Counted from the first letter of the stretch, positions 12,254 through 25,654 are shown. The stretch is DNA of 29,740 nt from Rodentolepis nana (GCA_900617975.1 UZAE01012915.1:1-29740); one strand, 5' to 3'. The notes: generated from the letters alone by a model not told the origin. Made by a program: numbers and translations.

Positions 12254-14381
12254 GTTTAATCAAGTATTTCACATCTTGCCTTCCACACAGCTCATAAATT
12301 GATATTCTTTTGAAGTTCCACATTGAATTCACATACGGCTTCTTGACACAAGTGGAGCAGTATAAACCGGATTCAAAACCCGCCTACCCACATTGATTGA
12401 AATTGAGTCAACTGCTCTGTTTAAAAAGGTCCAAACTAGAGAATGCCACTCCTTTAGCAGAAAACATTTACTCCAGCATCACTACGTCTTTAAAGGAACT
12501 TATCGATAGCTTACATACCGTAGCCAAATAATGCAGAAACACTAAGATGCGGCCCAGTAAAAGTGTTCTCTCTGAGGTTTTCGAAAAATTCACGATTACG
12601 GCCATGTTATTCTCCAAAAAACCGTGACTATCGTAATGATTAATTATTCGATTTCCATGAGTAACCATTAATGTTAAATATTAAGAATACACCTATTGAC
12701 TTGCTAGTGTAAGAATTTGATTAGCCTTTATGCTCCTGCCTTTTAGAACCAGGACCTGTTTCATTCTAGGTCCTAAGAGATCTGCATTCCACCTTTAATT
12801 AATTGGCCCAGACATACATTAACGATAAACATACAGCATTTATTTCTAACCGCTTAAAGATTTGATAAGAACGCACATATTAACAAGATAATAGTTCATT
12901 CAAAGTGAACTTTAATCAAATTTTGATATAACTAAAATTCGAACTATATGAAGCTCCCGCCTCAACCTATAAGTAACAATGGATAAAATTTCCCAAATAA
13001 AAGAGCCAAGGGAAAGGAATTTGAAAATTCTGAAAAGGGTCCTAATTCACTCATTCCTAAGTGGATTATCATTAACTATTGCGATTCGGTTATTCCCATG
13101 CGAACATAAAAGGATCGAAACAGGCGCCTATTGATCTGCAATCAATCACCCCAGCACGGAACTAATGTACATTAAAACTACAACGTGCAACCGCAATAGT
13201 TGTATTTATAAAACTGCCATCATTCTTGCAATTCAGCAACAGAAGTTCTACAAAGAGAAATTCAAACTGGGTCAACTGGGTGGCAATTGAGAACGGCTAT
13301 AGCAAACAAAACAAACACAGACAAAAAGGTGTGGATAGACTGTATTAGCTTAAACTAACATGCAAGAGTGGGCAGCAGGTAAAGACAAACAAGCCTTCTC
13401 CCTACCAGCTAGATCACTTCCCACCAATTGTAATGTGATTGTTGTAGAAGAATCGATTTGAATTTTTTCTTGATAAACCAATAGGGCCAGGAGGGTCTTC
13501 TCGAGCTCCATAAGGAACGGACGCACTGAAAGAACAGCGAGTGAAAAATTCAAAGAAACATGGACAGCGGAGGAAGTGCTAGTTATCAGATACTCACTTC
13601 CAACACAAAAACTAAGGGAAACGAGTAAACACATAAAAACAGCTAACGAATTATTCAAAATGAAAACGTGATAAGAAATCGAAATTCTTCAATAAATTAG
13701 AGTTGATGCGCTTATTTTATGAGTGAACTGCAACACTAATTTCCTTATGACACTGATGACGCGACACCGAATGGACACGAACGGCACTTAAATAAGAAAC
13801 TACACTTTGACAATCACCAGTCCAGCAGAAGGTCCAAAAACTAATATTATGAAAATAAGAGCTTCGGATATCCAAACAACAAAAGCAACACTACCAGATC
13901 CGTCGAAAATGGATACTACACACAAAACGGTTCCAAAGCCCACACAGAAATATTTCTTTTGAGAATGGTAAGTACTTGCATCAGAATAATTTCTCAGACA
14001 ACCTAGTTTATAAAACATAAACACACACACACACCGTCGATTTCCAACATCGAAAAGAAACATCAAATAGCATCCTGATGAGACCAACGTTTCAATCATC
14101 GTTAAACAAAAACTTCGATTCCATCAACTGGAATTAAAATTAATCGACACATTAGACGAACGTTAAATGGATAACTATTCAAGGAATTAAAAAATATGTT
14201 CGAAGTGAGTCCTAATCAAAAACTGAAGTAAACTAGAACAGAGATCAAAACAGTGAAAAAATTTTTTGCCAATTCCAAACACAAAACATATAGCTAAAAA
14301 ATATATTGGGAAATAGCCAAGTATAACTTACCTCCACCTGGAACAAGAGAGAAGATAACAGATAGTTAACCAACCATCCCT
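12254..14381. other. intergenic, between convergent genes
   Basis: No supported gene. Several minus-strand open frames of about 100 codons occur (13350-13658, 13800-14099), but the first begins at TTG rather than ATG and neither shows a known motif. A CA-type run (acacacacacacac) lies near 14020-14034. Confidence 0.5.
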
Positions 14382-14387
14382 TTTATT
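14382..14387 (-). terminator. candidate polyadenylation signal for the DDX3-like gene
   Basis: AATAAA on the minus strand, about 300 bases past the helicase stop codon. It is the first canonical hexamer I noticed in the 3' flank. Confidence 0.45.
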
Positions 14388-14686
14388 TAAAACCTTTCGA
14401 TAAAAAAAGATAACTTCAATGTGTTAAATGCTAAGAAATAGGTAGGTGCAGACCAGCAGGCCAATAATTTTTCAACTAAAGACTCGCACACGCACTCTCT
14501 GAGGCAATAGAGAACAGAATTTTTTGCAAAGCATGAGGGGAAGGTTAATGATAAGAGGCGAAGAATGAGGAAAGGGTTGAGTGATAAAAATGAGGTGAAC
14601 GAGAAAGGAGAGCGCACGTTGAGTGTGAAAATTAGCTCAAACACACAAGGAGAGTACGCGACGAATCATTGGGTGTATAAAAATAT

Positions 14687-17029
<2,343 letters not shown>

Positions 17030-17031
17030 CA

Positions 17032-17046
17032 CTAGTAAAAAGCCAA
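17032..17046 (-). promoter_or_regulatory. 3' splice acceptor two bases before the helicase ATG
   Basis: On the minus strand a pyrimidine-rich stretch (ggctttttactag) ends in AG and is followed by tg and then the start ATG at 17029. This would serve either as the acceptor of a 5' UTR intron or as a spliced-leader trans-splice site, which flatworms are known to use. The sequence alone does not tell which. Confidence 0.4.
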
Positions 17047-19306
17047 GTGTAGATCAGGCAACATTGTTTTCCCGGGCTAGACCCCAATGGCCTTGTTTAA
17101 AACAACCTATTAAATTTACCAATTTCCTGGTCTCTATTAGCTTTAAAATATTAATAACATCAATAAAAATTTAAATTTTGCTCAGACTTGGCTGTAGAGG
17201 CATCGATGAAAAAATGAGATTTCATTTGATCGAAATGTTACTGTATATTTACATTTAGAAATTGAACTTGCAATAACTATATTATATATGGCCTCAAACA
17301 TTCTAGAACTTAATAAAATATTGTTAAATACATAATATACGGTCCACTGCAAGGTTGAATTACAGTTGTAAAAAGACGTTTCGGCAATTGTAATGATATT
17401 CAACTCTTGAATCATTGGTGTCATTACTATATTTCACAAGCAATCATTGAAACTTTGCACATATACTGATGCTTTGCAAATGATAGCGGTTCTTATCATT
17501 TGGAAGGGTTAAATGAATTTCTCAAGAGAACTTCTAATTAGGAGTCTCCGCCTTTTAAGAAAACTGTATTTTGAAAATGTTTCCTTGGTATCTATACAAT
17601 CCTCATGAGCTTCATTGTGAGATTAATATTTTTTTATGCATTATGTTAGTCCGTCTAGACTGATTGGTCTGATGCCTCGCAAGTTTATGTCTAGAATTTG
17701 TTGAATGAAATAATGAAAGCTAAAAGTACATTCGATTACAATTACTTTTCTACTAATCACCCTATTTGCCGATGTTTTCTATTGTATTCAGTCATTTTTA
17801 TCTCAATTGCAAGAAATTTTTATTAATATATTGAGAAAAGATTAAATCATAAAAACAGATATTATTCAAAGCCTTTCATTTGAAAGTACCTGTGTTTTTC
17901 TATAACCTGTTAGGATCAGTGACCTTCTGGGGTAGCATATAGAAGGGCCAATAAAATTTGGTCACCTAATGCCTCGCTTACTTCTGCTATGTAGATTGGG
18001 CTATATTGAAATGGTAAGGTTTTTGCTCTAAGAAATAATAAGTGACAAAAAACAAAATAATTGAAAAATTACTGAAGAGATACCAAAAAGCTTGATATAG
18101 TTTGTAAGTTGAGGAACTAGTTTTTAGAATGCAAATGACGAAATAAAATGATAGCAAAGGAAATAAAAGATATTATTCTGAAAGATTATTAACAAAAATT
18201 AGAAGAGTTAGAGGACGATATCTGTTGCTTTAATAGGTGACTGGTTTCTCAGAATAAAATTTGACAATGAATGACCCAGGCACTTATAAGTTCATGGCTT
18301 TTAGTATCTTATCCTCATATGAGAAATGGTTTGGTTCAAATGCTCACAATAATCCTCAAGAGCTGCAATAAGAAATTTCAAAGGAGTTTAAATTAACAGA
18401 ATTCTTCTCTTTTGGGCTTTGTACATCACCTAATAGATTTTCAGAAGGAGACAAATGGAGTTGAGTTATGACATAAGGCAAGATATTTGAAACGTTAAAA
18501 ATACAAAAAAATAGGTTTCCTTCTTTGTATGAAAAGGGATTTCCAAATACTAATCCGGCTGAATAATGCCAATGAAACCAAGGCTAGAGGATTGTGGGAT
18601 GAAAACACAAGGTGGATGAGAATTTGAAAATGGATCAACCATCCAATTGGTTGTTATGGTGATTAATCAGCTTTCTAGCCTTATAGGTTGATCTAGTTTA
18701 CAGATAGAGCGTTGTGATAACTACTCCTTTGGGTAATTAATCTATCCCTTTTATGCAAGCAAGTTTTAGTACGATTGACTTTCACATGTCCTCAAATACG
18801 TCCAGTTGGCTAGCAGCTTCTAACGGGTAGTAAATGACACAGTATTAAACGACGTGACTATGTTGAACAGGTTCCAGTTATGAATGTTCTCTGTTTGCAA
18901 GTAGGGGGATAGCTACGTAGATTAAGTTGGGGGCATCGACTATGAATCCGGACTTCATGTAATGGTTTTGACCACCTTTACAGGTCAAGTGGTATTTCAC
19001 TTTAATAGTGGAAGATATTCCTCACCTTGATGATCTTTGTTTGTTCAACTTCCTTTCTCATTCAAAGATAATATGTTATTTATAGATATCAAGCAGAACT
19101 TTACTAATTGAACTGTTTAAATTCCGAGGGTACCTCTCTAATGAATGTCTGGGTGAGTGAAGTCATTTCTACCGATATGGATTAGCATACTTCTTTCTAC
19201 TCTCTTTGTAGCGTGGATTGTCGATATTGAAAGAAAATCGTCTTCCACAATTTCATCCTTATACACAGCCTTGAAATATTGTACGACGCTGGCACTCTCC
19301 GACGTA
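17047..19306. other. no recognisable gene
   Basis: AT-rich sequence on both strands with only short, stop-ridden frames. The 5' promoter and UTR of the minus-strand helicase should lie near its left end, but no specific element stands out. Confidence 0.5.
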
Positions 19307-19534
19307 GCCGACTGGCCAAGAATCGAAGCCGTTGCTGAGTTTAGACTACGTACCGGACACGATTGCCTGGCAAAACACCTTCACAGATTAGGAGCATACA
19401 CTCAACCAACAGGCCCCTTTTGTAATCTACTGAAGGAAATGGAGAAGACCCACCTGTTTCGGTGTTTAGCCCTAAAAATAACGACGGAAACCCAGAGATA
19501 CTGGGAAACGAGAAGACAGCTAATGAACTGCCAT
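19307..19534 (+). pseudogene. non-LTR retroelement C-terminal fragment (decayed)
   Basis: An open frame contains FRLRTGHDCLAKHLHRLG, then Cys-Asn, EMEKTHLFRC and ETQRYWETRR. This pattern (a G-H-D/N-C-L helix, a Cys-X2-Cys...His...Cys finger, a closing YWE/YW) is familiar from the tails of RT/RNase H-type non-LTR elements in animal genomes. The first cysteine of the expected C-P-L-C finger reads Gly here, so the finger is broken. The frame upstream (from a GTG at 19157) does not continue the match, and no RT core or endonuclease is present nearby. I read it as a 5'-truncated, dead copy. The family assignment rests on memory of the motif and not on a search. Confidence 0.6.
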
Positions 19535-19917
19535 TAATTAACTGCTATATATGTACCCCATCCATGGGGAAAGCTGAAGTCAAAGTTTAAGGGTTGATGA
19601 TAAATATCATAAAGCATGCAATTCGAAATAATAATATCGTACGACGTCAACTTGGTTAGGCCTGTTGTTTGCTAGTATTGCATTTACGTATTAAATTATA
19701 TGATAAAATTTAAAGGAAATCTCAATGACTCTGTTGTTCAATTTTGTCTCGGTACTGCTATCAATCGTCTATATTTTTACCGACCAAAATGACAACAACT
19801 TCATAAAAAATCACGTTACAGTTAATAAAGTGTCTTGTGGGGGTAACTGCAGCTCTTTTTTCCTCGTATGAGTCAAGTGTTGACTGTAGTACTGAGTGGA
19901 CAGAAAAGACTTTATAA

Positions 19918-19936
19918 CTCTACTACCACAGTAGAG
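19918..19936. other. short perfect hairpin
   Basis: CTCTACT, five-base loop, AGTAGAG. It lies in a stretch with further loosely inverted agtact/agtagt motifs (about 19887-19975), which could be the remains of a small inverted-repeat element. No function can be assigned. Confidence 0.3.
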
Positions 19937-19975
19937 AATAGTGCTACTCCTCTACCAATGGCCAGTAGTACTTCA

Positions 19976-22117
19976 TAAAAAGCCGTATACTGTATTTCAA
20001 AAAAAAACAAAAGCTTGTGTGAGTAGAACAAATTCTTGCATTTCTTCTCTCTGGTTCATTTGTCCTTTTCTTCTAAGAGAGCTTTTACTCCAAACGGAAA
20101 TCTAGTACATTGGCATAGGCTTCTGTATGTGTCTGTGTTGGAGGTCAAATATTCACCACACCTCTGTTTGTAGTTAAGCCTCCTCTGATAAACTCAACCT
20201 CAAAGGACAAGTACTATCGTCGAAAGCTGCAAACATAGTTTCTACGACAGAAGCAAAGGATGGTGATTATCACCTAGGACTGCACTCAAACACTTTGGGG
20301 AAATGGCACATAAACAGGCACTGGTATTTTGTTTTCGTGCAAACAGAGAATGCCGTTGTCAATTTAGAGAAGGATGCGGGTGTTAGAGACCATGTTATTT
20401 TTAAGGCAGTGTGGAAAACAGGGTTTTTGGATAGGACATGACTTAGGCTTGCTTTTACTTTCCTGCATCTGCCCATGAAAATGAAGGTGGTTTTTCCATT
20501 AGGTTCACTTCATCTTCAGTTGGTCCAATAGTAAATTCGATTCTCACACCTGCTTCGCAAACAGGTTCACCGGAAATCTTTTTGTAAGTTGTGCTTCTGT
20601 TTCTGACCTCCTTCGAGGTTATTTCAATTCCATCACTTTAGTCACATCTTAATTTTCGGCAAGTAAGTGATTGATCGGCTTCAGACAGTTCACTTCGTTC
20701 AACCAATCCGCATTTAGAAGGCTCAAGTCAGATTGACCTGCTGTATCTTCCTGACACCATGACAAATTTTCCAGACATCTTCACCTCTCGGTTTCAATAC
20801 GTCGCCAGAAGAGTTACGGGCTGTATGGCCCCATTTTCTTCTTGGCACAAAGGAAATATTTCCTAGTTTATAAACTGCCAAAGGCACTTCAGCATGCTTT
20901 AAGGCATTCAAAAAGATGATCTGATGGAAAAAATTTCAAATTTTTTTCCCTAGAAAGCATTGGAACGTGGAAATTTTGAACAATCACTTGTGTCTTTAGA
21001 TAACAGTAGAAAGAAAAGTTTGCGATCAAGGAAAATTTACCAATTCTGCTCTATGACATCCTAGATATTGTGTGATACTCCAAATTCCAATCCTCCACTG
21101 ATGAAATCCTCACGTACCCTTTTCCCTGAGTGATGATGTGTTTTGGTATAAACTAATTTAGATGTTGAATTAACCACTTCGATCATTATAAATCATGAGA
21201 ACAAATTTAAAAATTCTTTTTCCAAGTTACTAAGCCTCAAATACGAATGAAAGGACATCTGAATATGCATTTTATTCCAAGGAAATCTATAATCATCTCG
21301 GCTTATTAGCATACTACTTATAAAGACGAATTATCACCAAGATCACTACTCAGTTAAACTCTGCAAAGTAGACTCCATTAATTCGTGAACATTTTAAATC
21401 TCCACTTGATACTGATTTATTCATTCAAATTTTAAATAATTTGCGCACATAATACGTAATTGAGATATACGATAGGTATGTGGAAGTTATGATTTGCCCT
21501 TATTTCTGTTTCTGGCACAGTGACCATTATTTATTCACAATGACACCTTTTGTATAGTTTTAGCATCTTTATTTTTGATTTACGGAAAATTAGATCGAAA
21601 GCATGAACAAACAAAATGATGGTACCAATTATCCAAGTAAGTATTTAGTTATAAAATTATTGCCACTTATTGCAATGAAATAATGCTTCCGTTTGATTAT
21701 ACTATGTTTGCTTAGTCAAAAAGTTGTATGGCTCTTAGTTTATACATTTGGAAAGCGTAAAAGGTCACAGTTCACAAGATACGGTATATTGCTGTTTCCG
21801 CCATTGCTGATTCTGTAGATACTTTACAAAGATTTATACCTAATTTGTTTCCAGTTGTATGGTTGAAATTCAGATAATCTGGCATTTCAACCACCCATCT
21901 TTCACGAAATTTATAGAAATCAGAAATTAGATATTGGTCTTAATGCTAGCAAAACAGTGCTTATGTTGATGGTAAAATAGAATTGCTCACCTATGGAAAA
22001 TTCATAATCCAATTGGCAGCCTTAATTTTAATTCCAATTGCTTGCTTTTCGATGCCAACGTTTTGAACTATACATGCTCTAGTAAACCCAAGAAATTTTT
22101 ATTAAAAATGCACAAAA
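19976..22117. other. no recognisable gene
   Basis: Short frames at 20270-20476 and 20723-20911 (minus) show no known motif. I see nothing else to support. Confidence 0.45.
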
Positions 22118-22255
22118 AGTATGAGCTACTTACAAAATGAACTAGTCAAGATTAGAAAGTAGGATAAATTATAGATTGACTTAATGAAAGTTGACAGTGT
22201 TCGTAATTTTCAAATAAGAATGATGGGGAACAAGGCTACATAAGGTTTGCAAGCG
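22118..22255 (+). repeat. diverged direct repeat, copy A
   Basis: It starts agtatgagct and contains agtgttcgtaattttcaa. A colinear diverged partner begins at 22685, about 566 bp downstream, with the same two anchor blocks at the same internal spacing to within two bases. Confidence 0.6.
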
Positions 22256-22684
22256 AAAATATTCAAATGGTCTAAATGAAACAAAAAGATCTGACGCCTT
22301 TAATAAGCCAAATTCTAATAAATACCGATAATATTTTCTCTATTTGGTAACAGTCATTCAAGGCATTTTGAAGGAACTTTCAACTGTAAACTAGAAAAAT
22401 ATAACTTTTCTTCCGCGTGGTAGTTTCTCGAGAAGAGAAGCTATTTTGCTTTTTTGAGTTCACTTGAGGTTGTGTTTGAATTAGTGCGTGAAAAGCTAAG
22501 TGAATTATGCTTGTCTCGTGCAATTGCTATTTGAAAAATAAACTACATGTCAATATCCTATCAGTGTGCGTTATCAGAATTTGTTCGATGCTTGTAAGTT
22601 TAATACGTTTGAAGCAATAGTTTCACGAACTTTGTTTACTATTGCGTTTGGCACATTCTGTTAACTCAAGAAACTTAAAGAAAT

Positions 22685-22822
22685 AGTATGAGCTAACGTT
22701 AAAAGGAACTAATTAAAATTGGAAGATAGGATAAAAAAGATTCACTCAGTGAAAGATGATAGTGTTCGTAATTTTCAAAAAAAGATGGCGATGATCAATA
22801 TTACTCTTAGTATGCAAGGGAA
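22685..22822 (+). repeat. diverged direct repeat, copy B
   Basis: Partner of 22118-22255. The anchors are agtatgagct at 22685 and gttcgtaattttcaa at 22764; between them the two copies align with scattered substitutions. Confidence 0.6.
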
Positions 22823-23115
22823 AGCGTTCAAATTATCTATTGGCATAAGCTGAATTAAATCATTTTCTACCAGAGAAAATTCATTTTTGAATTAATTATT
22901 GAACCATTGGACGCATTTGAATCTCTTTTAGCATCACATGGTTCGTTAGCGTTTTCAATAATTTTAATGCAATAATTACAAGATTTTTGTTTAAAAATAT
23001 GTTACTCTAACACGCAAAAATCCACTATCAATAATTTTGCTCCGATTATTTTAATTAAGAGCATTGACCTCTCCTAGGTCAATCAGAAAAGATAAATCTT
23101 CAATATGTTGCAGAC

Positions 23116-23138
23116 TATATATATATATATATATATAT
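23116..23138. repeat. (TA)n microsatellite
   Basis: About eleven TA dinucleotides in a row. Confidence 0.95.
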
Positions 23139-23184
23139 TTGATTCAATATGAATTCAATGGTCATATATTAACCTAATTTCTAA

Positions 23185-23490
23185 AGATTTATTTCTATCA
23201 AATGACAGCCTTTATGACAGTTATCAATAGCTCATAAGTTGATTTCGGGCATCACAGAGGACAGGAACATCAATTTCGCAAAAATTCGAAAAAGGGAACA
23301 GAAGAGTGATACATATATGAAAAAGCAAAAGACCAAAAGGCAGAAACAAGAAAGTTGAGTACCGTGGAAGTGGCTGAACATGACATAAAGTCTGTTGATG
23401 GTCGAATGCGATCGACTTCTGGTTTATAGCCTGAGTAAATGCTGCCAAGGTTGCAAAACGTGGAGCTAATAATATCGTTCAACGCACTTG
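23185..23490 (-). mobile_element. old, diverged SINE-like copy
   Basis: Read on the minus strand it follows the same order as the intronic element at 9590. Matching blocks on the plus strand are atcaaatgacag, a gtt/gac-ttcgggcatcacagagg block, ggaacatca and aaacgtggag. It is clearly more diverged than the copies at 24286 and 25300, and its 5' end is blurred. Confidence 0.5.
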
Positions 23491-23512
23491 ATTCATTATA
23501 AATCATTCCATT

Positions 23513-23765
23513 TATTCGACGTATGGACTAATCGTGGTTACTATTTTCAGGTCCGTCAAGTGCCCCAATGTTGCCGTGTGTGGGTGAGGAAAGTGGAAGT
23601 AACGGGCCTCGTGTTGGACCAAAATCGAGAGCAGACCAGTCAGCACACCCCTCCTCTTCTGTGGAGGCACCTAGAATGCGTGAGCTCTGCATATGTTCTA
23701 TTAGCTGACAGGACTGAGTACGTTGTGCAGTCACTTGTCAGATGTTTGCAGTTAATTCGATAACT
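23513..23765 (+). repeat. array segment P, copy 1
   Basis: A block of about 250 bp starting at attcgacgtatggac and running to the gcggttaattcgataacttcac-type end. It is nearly identical to 26483-26735 and to the diverged 29562-29740. Long frames are open on both strands. Comparing 23551-23690 with the third copy shows changes spread over all three codon positions, which does not favour a coding block in that frame. Confidence 0.85.
23551..23583 (+). other. candidate 33-nt micro-exon in segment P
   Basis: Acceptor ctattttcag precedes it and donor gtgagg follows; the phase is 1-1, with a frame reading roughly PSSAPMLPCV. In the third copy (29599-29631) both splice sites persist (tatttccag, gtgaga) and the length is again 33. 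In the second copy (26483 block) the acceptor reads ttttcaag and is weakened. Weak evidence only. Confidence 0.25.
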
Positions 23766-23829
23766 TCACATTATCTATTGCGCATTGTCTTCAACTGGAA
23801 TGAAGATGCATTTGAATGCCACTTTTCAG

Positions 23830-23925
23830 ATTCCTTACCTGGAGCAGGACCACAGACAGGACAAAGCCGAGTTGTGAGCACGTTGCCGAACCAAGCGCTA
23901 TTAGCTGGAAGCCAAGAGAGAGGAG
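23830..23925 (+). other. 96-nt candidate exon cassette, copy 1
   Basis: Flanked by acceptor cacttttcag and donor AGAGGAG/gtaggt; length is a multiple of three with phase 1 at both ends. The frame reads SLPGAGPQTGQSRVV and ends AGSQERG. No family recognised. Real exon use is unproven. Confidence 0.4.
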
Positions 23926-24083
23926 GTAGGTTATCGAATTTGAGTTGTCTGAAATGAGTGAAGTAAAAGTTGAATGATTATTGGGGAAGGAAGGGCAAAG
24001 AGTGGTGAAGAGTTATTCATTGTGAAGCGTTGTGATAGGGTGGAGGAGAAAGCACAGCGATAACTAAGGAGAAGGGAGTTCGT

Positions 24084-24160
24084 GTGGGGTGGATGGTTGG
24101 ACGGTGGAAGGTTGGAGGGTGGGGTTTTTGGGTTGGATGGTTGATGGGGATTTGGTTAGG
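24084..24160 (+). repeat. G-rich tract in segment E, copy 1
   Basis: Strongly strand-asymmetric: repeats of ggttgg, ggatgg and ggtgg with GGGTGGGG and TTTTTGGG inside. It could form a G-quadruplex on the plus strand or in RNA. It recurs nearly unchanged at about 25088-25164, 25953-26030 and 29036-29112. Confidence 0.8.
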
Positions 24161-24285
24161 CGTGAGGGTAATGAACCGGGCAACAAGTAAAACAAGGTTT
24201 ATGCTTCTCTATTCTGCGAGCATCGTATGTGCAGATTGCTTTGATTGAGTGTCCGAGAGAATTGTATCCATTAGGCAATGTTGTG

Positions 24286-24627
24286 TGATGTATGTATTTA
24301 TTTTTTTCTTTATATCAAATGGCAGGTTTTTTAATAATTATCATTAGCCCTTTAGTTGACTTCAGGCTTCACAGAGGGAGAGGAACATCAGTGGGAAAAT
24401 TTGTAGACATGGGTGTTGAACGGAGGGATGTTTTAGAGATGTGAAAGCGCTTGACACAAAGGTAGATGATAGCTGAGGTGAGAACTGTGAAAGTGGTCGA
24501 ATATGACATAGAATGGGGCCATGAGCGTTTGATTTCAGAGTTCAACTGCCGGTTTATTGACTTTTTTGCTGCATGAGTATGCGTTGTCCAGGGTGCACCA
24601 CGTGGAGGTAAGTCTGTAGCACACCCC
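24286..24627 (-). mobile_element. SINE-like element, antisense, in array unit 1
   Basis: On the minus strand it starts ggggtgtgctacagactta at 24627 and ends in an A-rich tail (aaaaaaataaata). It matches the intronic element at 9590. Units at 26136 and 29214 lack it: their sequence runs aggcgatggttgtggcaacg straight on to ttaaaccc. Here aggcaatgttgtg and gggcaaagttaaacccc sit on opposite sides of the element. This gives a filled and an empty site for the same locus. Confidence 0.8.
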
Positions 24628-24774
24628 AGGTTGGGCAAAGTTAAACCCCGAAAATGAAGAGGGGACATTGGCAAGACGTAGTGTTTGCTTTACGTATGTT
24701 CTATTAGTTGACAGGACTGAATATGTTGTGCAGTCACTTGTTAGATGTGTGCGGTTAATTCGATAACTTCACCT

Positions 24775-25299
24775 TATTTATTGTGCATTGTCTTCAACTG
24801 GATCGAGTAGACATTTGAATATCAATTTTTAGATTTTTTACCTGCAACGAGATTACAGACAGGACAAGGCCTAGATGTGACAACGTTGCTGAAGCTAGCG
24901 CTATTAGCTGGAAGCCAAGAGAGAGGAGGTAGGTTATCGAATTTGAGTTGTCTGAAATGAGTGAAGTAAAAGTTGAATGATTATTGGGGAAGGAAGGGCA
25001 AAGAGTGGTGAAGAGTTATTCATTGTGAAGCGTTGTGATAGGGTGGAGGAGAAAGCACAGCGATAACTAAGGAGAAGGGAGTTCGTGTGGGGTGGATGGT
25101 TGGACGGTGGAAGGTTGGAGGGTGGGGTTTTTGGGTTGGATGGTTGATGGGGATTCGGTTAGGCGTGAGAGTAATGAATCGGGCAACAAGTAAAACAAGG
25201 TTTATGCTTCTCTATTCTGCGAGGATCGTATGTGCAGATAGCTTTGATTGATTGACCGTGAGAATTGTATCCTTTAGGCAATGTTGTGCGATGTATGTA
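24775..25299 (+). repeat. array segment E, copy 2
   Basis: From gccaagagagaggagg onwards it is nearly identical to copy 1. The first part, about 24800-24895, differs at many positions with no indels. That mosaic pattern suggests partial gene conversion between units. Confidence 0.9.
24833..24928 (+). other. 96-nt candidate exon cassette, copy 2 (divergent)
   Basis: The length is again 96 with intact splice-site context (atttttag, gtaggt) and an open phase 1-1 frame, reading FLPATRLQTGQGLDVTTLL and ending AGSQERG. Compared with copy 3, my hand count puts about half of the changes at second codon positions, so there is no sign of purifying selection on the peptide. The frame survives because there are no indels. 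Confidence 0.4.
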
Positions 25300-25498
25300 T
25301 TAATTTTTTTCTTTATATCAAATGGCAGGTTTTTTAATAATTATCATTAGCCCTTTAGTTGACTTCAGGCTTCACAGAGGGAGAGGAACATCAGTGGGAA
25401 AANTTTCAGAGTTCAACTGCCGGTTTATTGACTTTTTTGCTGCATGAGTATGCGTTGTCCAGGGTGCACCACGTGGAGGTAAGTCTGTAGCACACCCC
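25300..25498 (-). mobile_element. SINE-like element, antisense, in unit 2, gapped
   Basis: The sequence is nearly identical to 24296-24627, but a single n at 25403 replaces about 133 bases that are present in unit 1 (24400-24532). The ends of the element are intact on both sides of the n. Confidence 0.85.
25403..25403. other. assembly gap written as one n
   Basis: Left of the n the sequence matches unit 1 up to 24399; right of it the match resumes at 24533. The real gap is therefore about 133 bp if the units are alike. Confidence 0.85.
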
Positions 25499-25654
25499 AG
25501 GTTGGGCAAAGTTAAACCCCGAAAATGAAGAGGGGACATTGGCAAGACGTAGTGTTTGCTTTACGTATGTTCTATTAGTTGACAGGACTGAATATGTTGT
25601 GCAGTCACTTGTTAGATGTGTGCGGTTAATTCGATAACTTCACCTTATTTATTG

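Larger units (their letters stand above)
23770..24285 (+). repeat. array segment E, copy 1 (96-nt segment plus G-rich tract)
   Basis: Starts near gcgcattgtcttcaactgg, contains the 96-nt splice-bounded segment, and continues through a long G-rich stretch to the insertion point of the SINE-like element. Further copies lie at 24775-25299, 25655-26160 and 28730-29235, with a strongly diverged one at 26745. Confidence 0.9.

Noticed and set aside
13350..13658. Minus-strand frame with a hydrophobic, signal-peptide-like N-terminus
   Set aside because: The apparent start is TTG, not ATG; the frame shows no known motif, and a strong GTGAGT lies early inside it. No exon model could be supported.
14075..14081. 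CTGATGA, the start of a hammerhead ribozyme core
   Set aside because: No GAAA box at a proper distance and no closing helix III, so chance occurrence.
14326..14345. acttacctccacctgg, resembling the 5' part of the SINE-like element
   Set aside because: Only about 15 bases match and the flanks do not continue the element, so probably coincidence. On the minus strand it could equally be a cryptic splice site downstream of the helicase.
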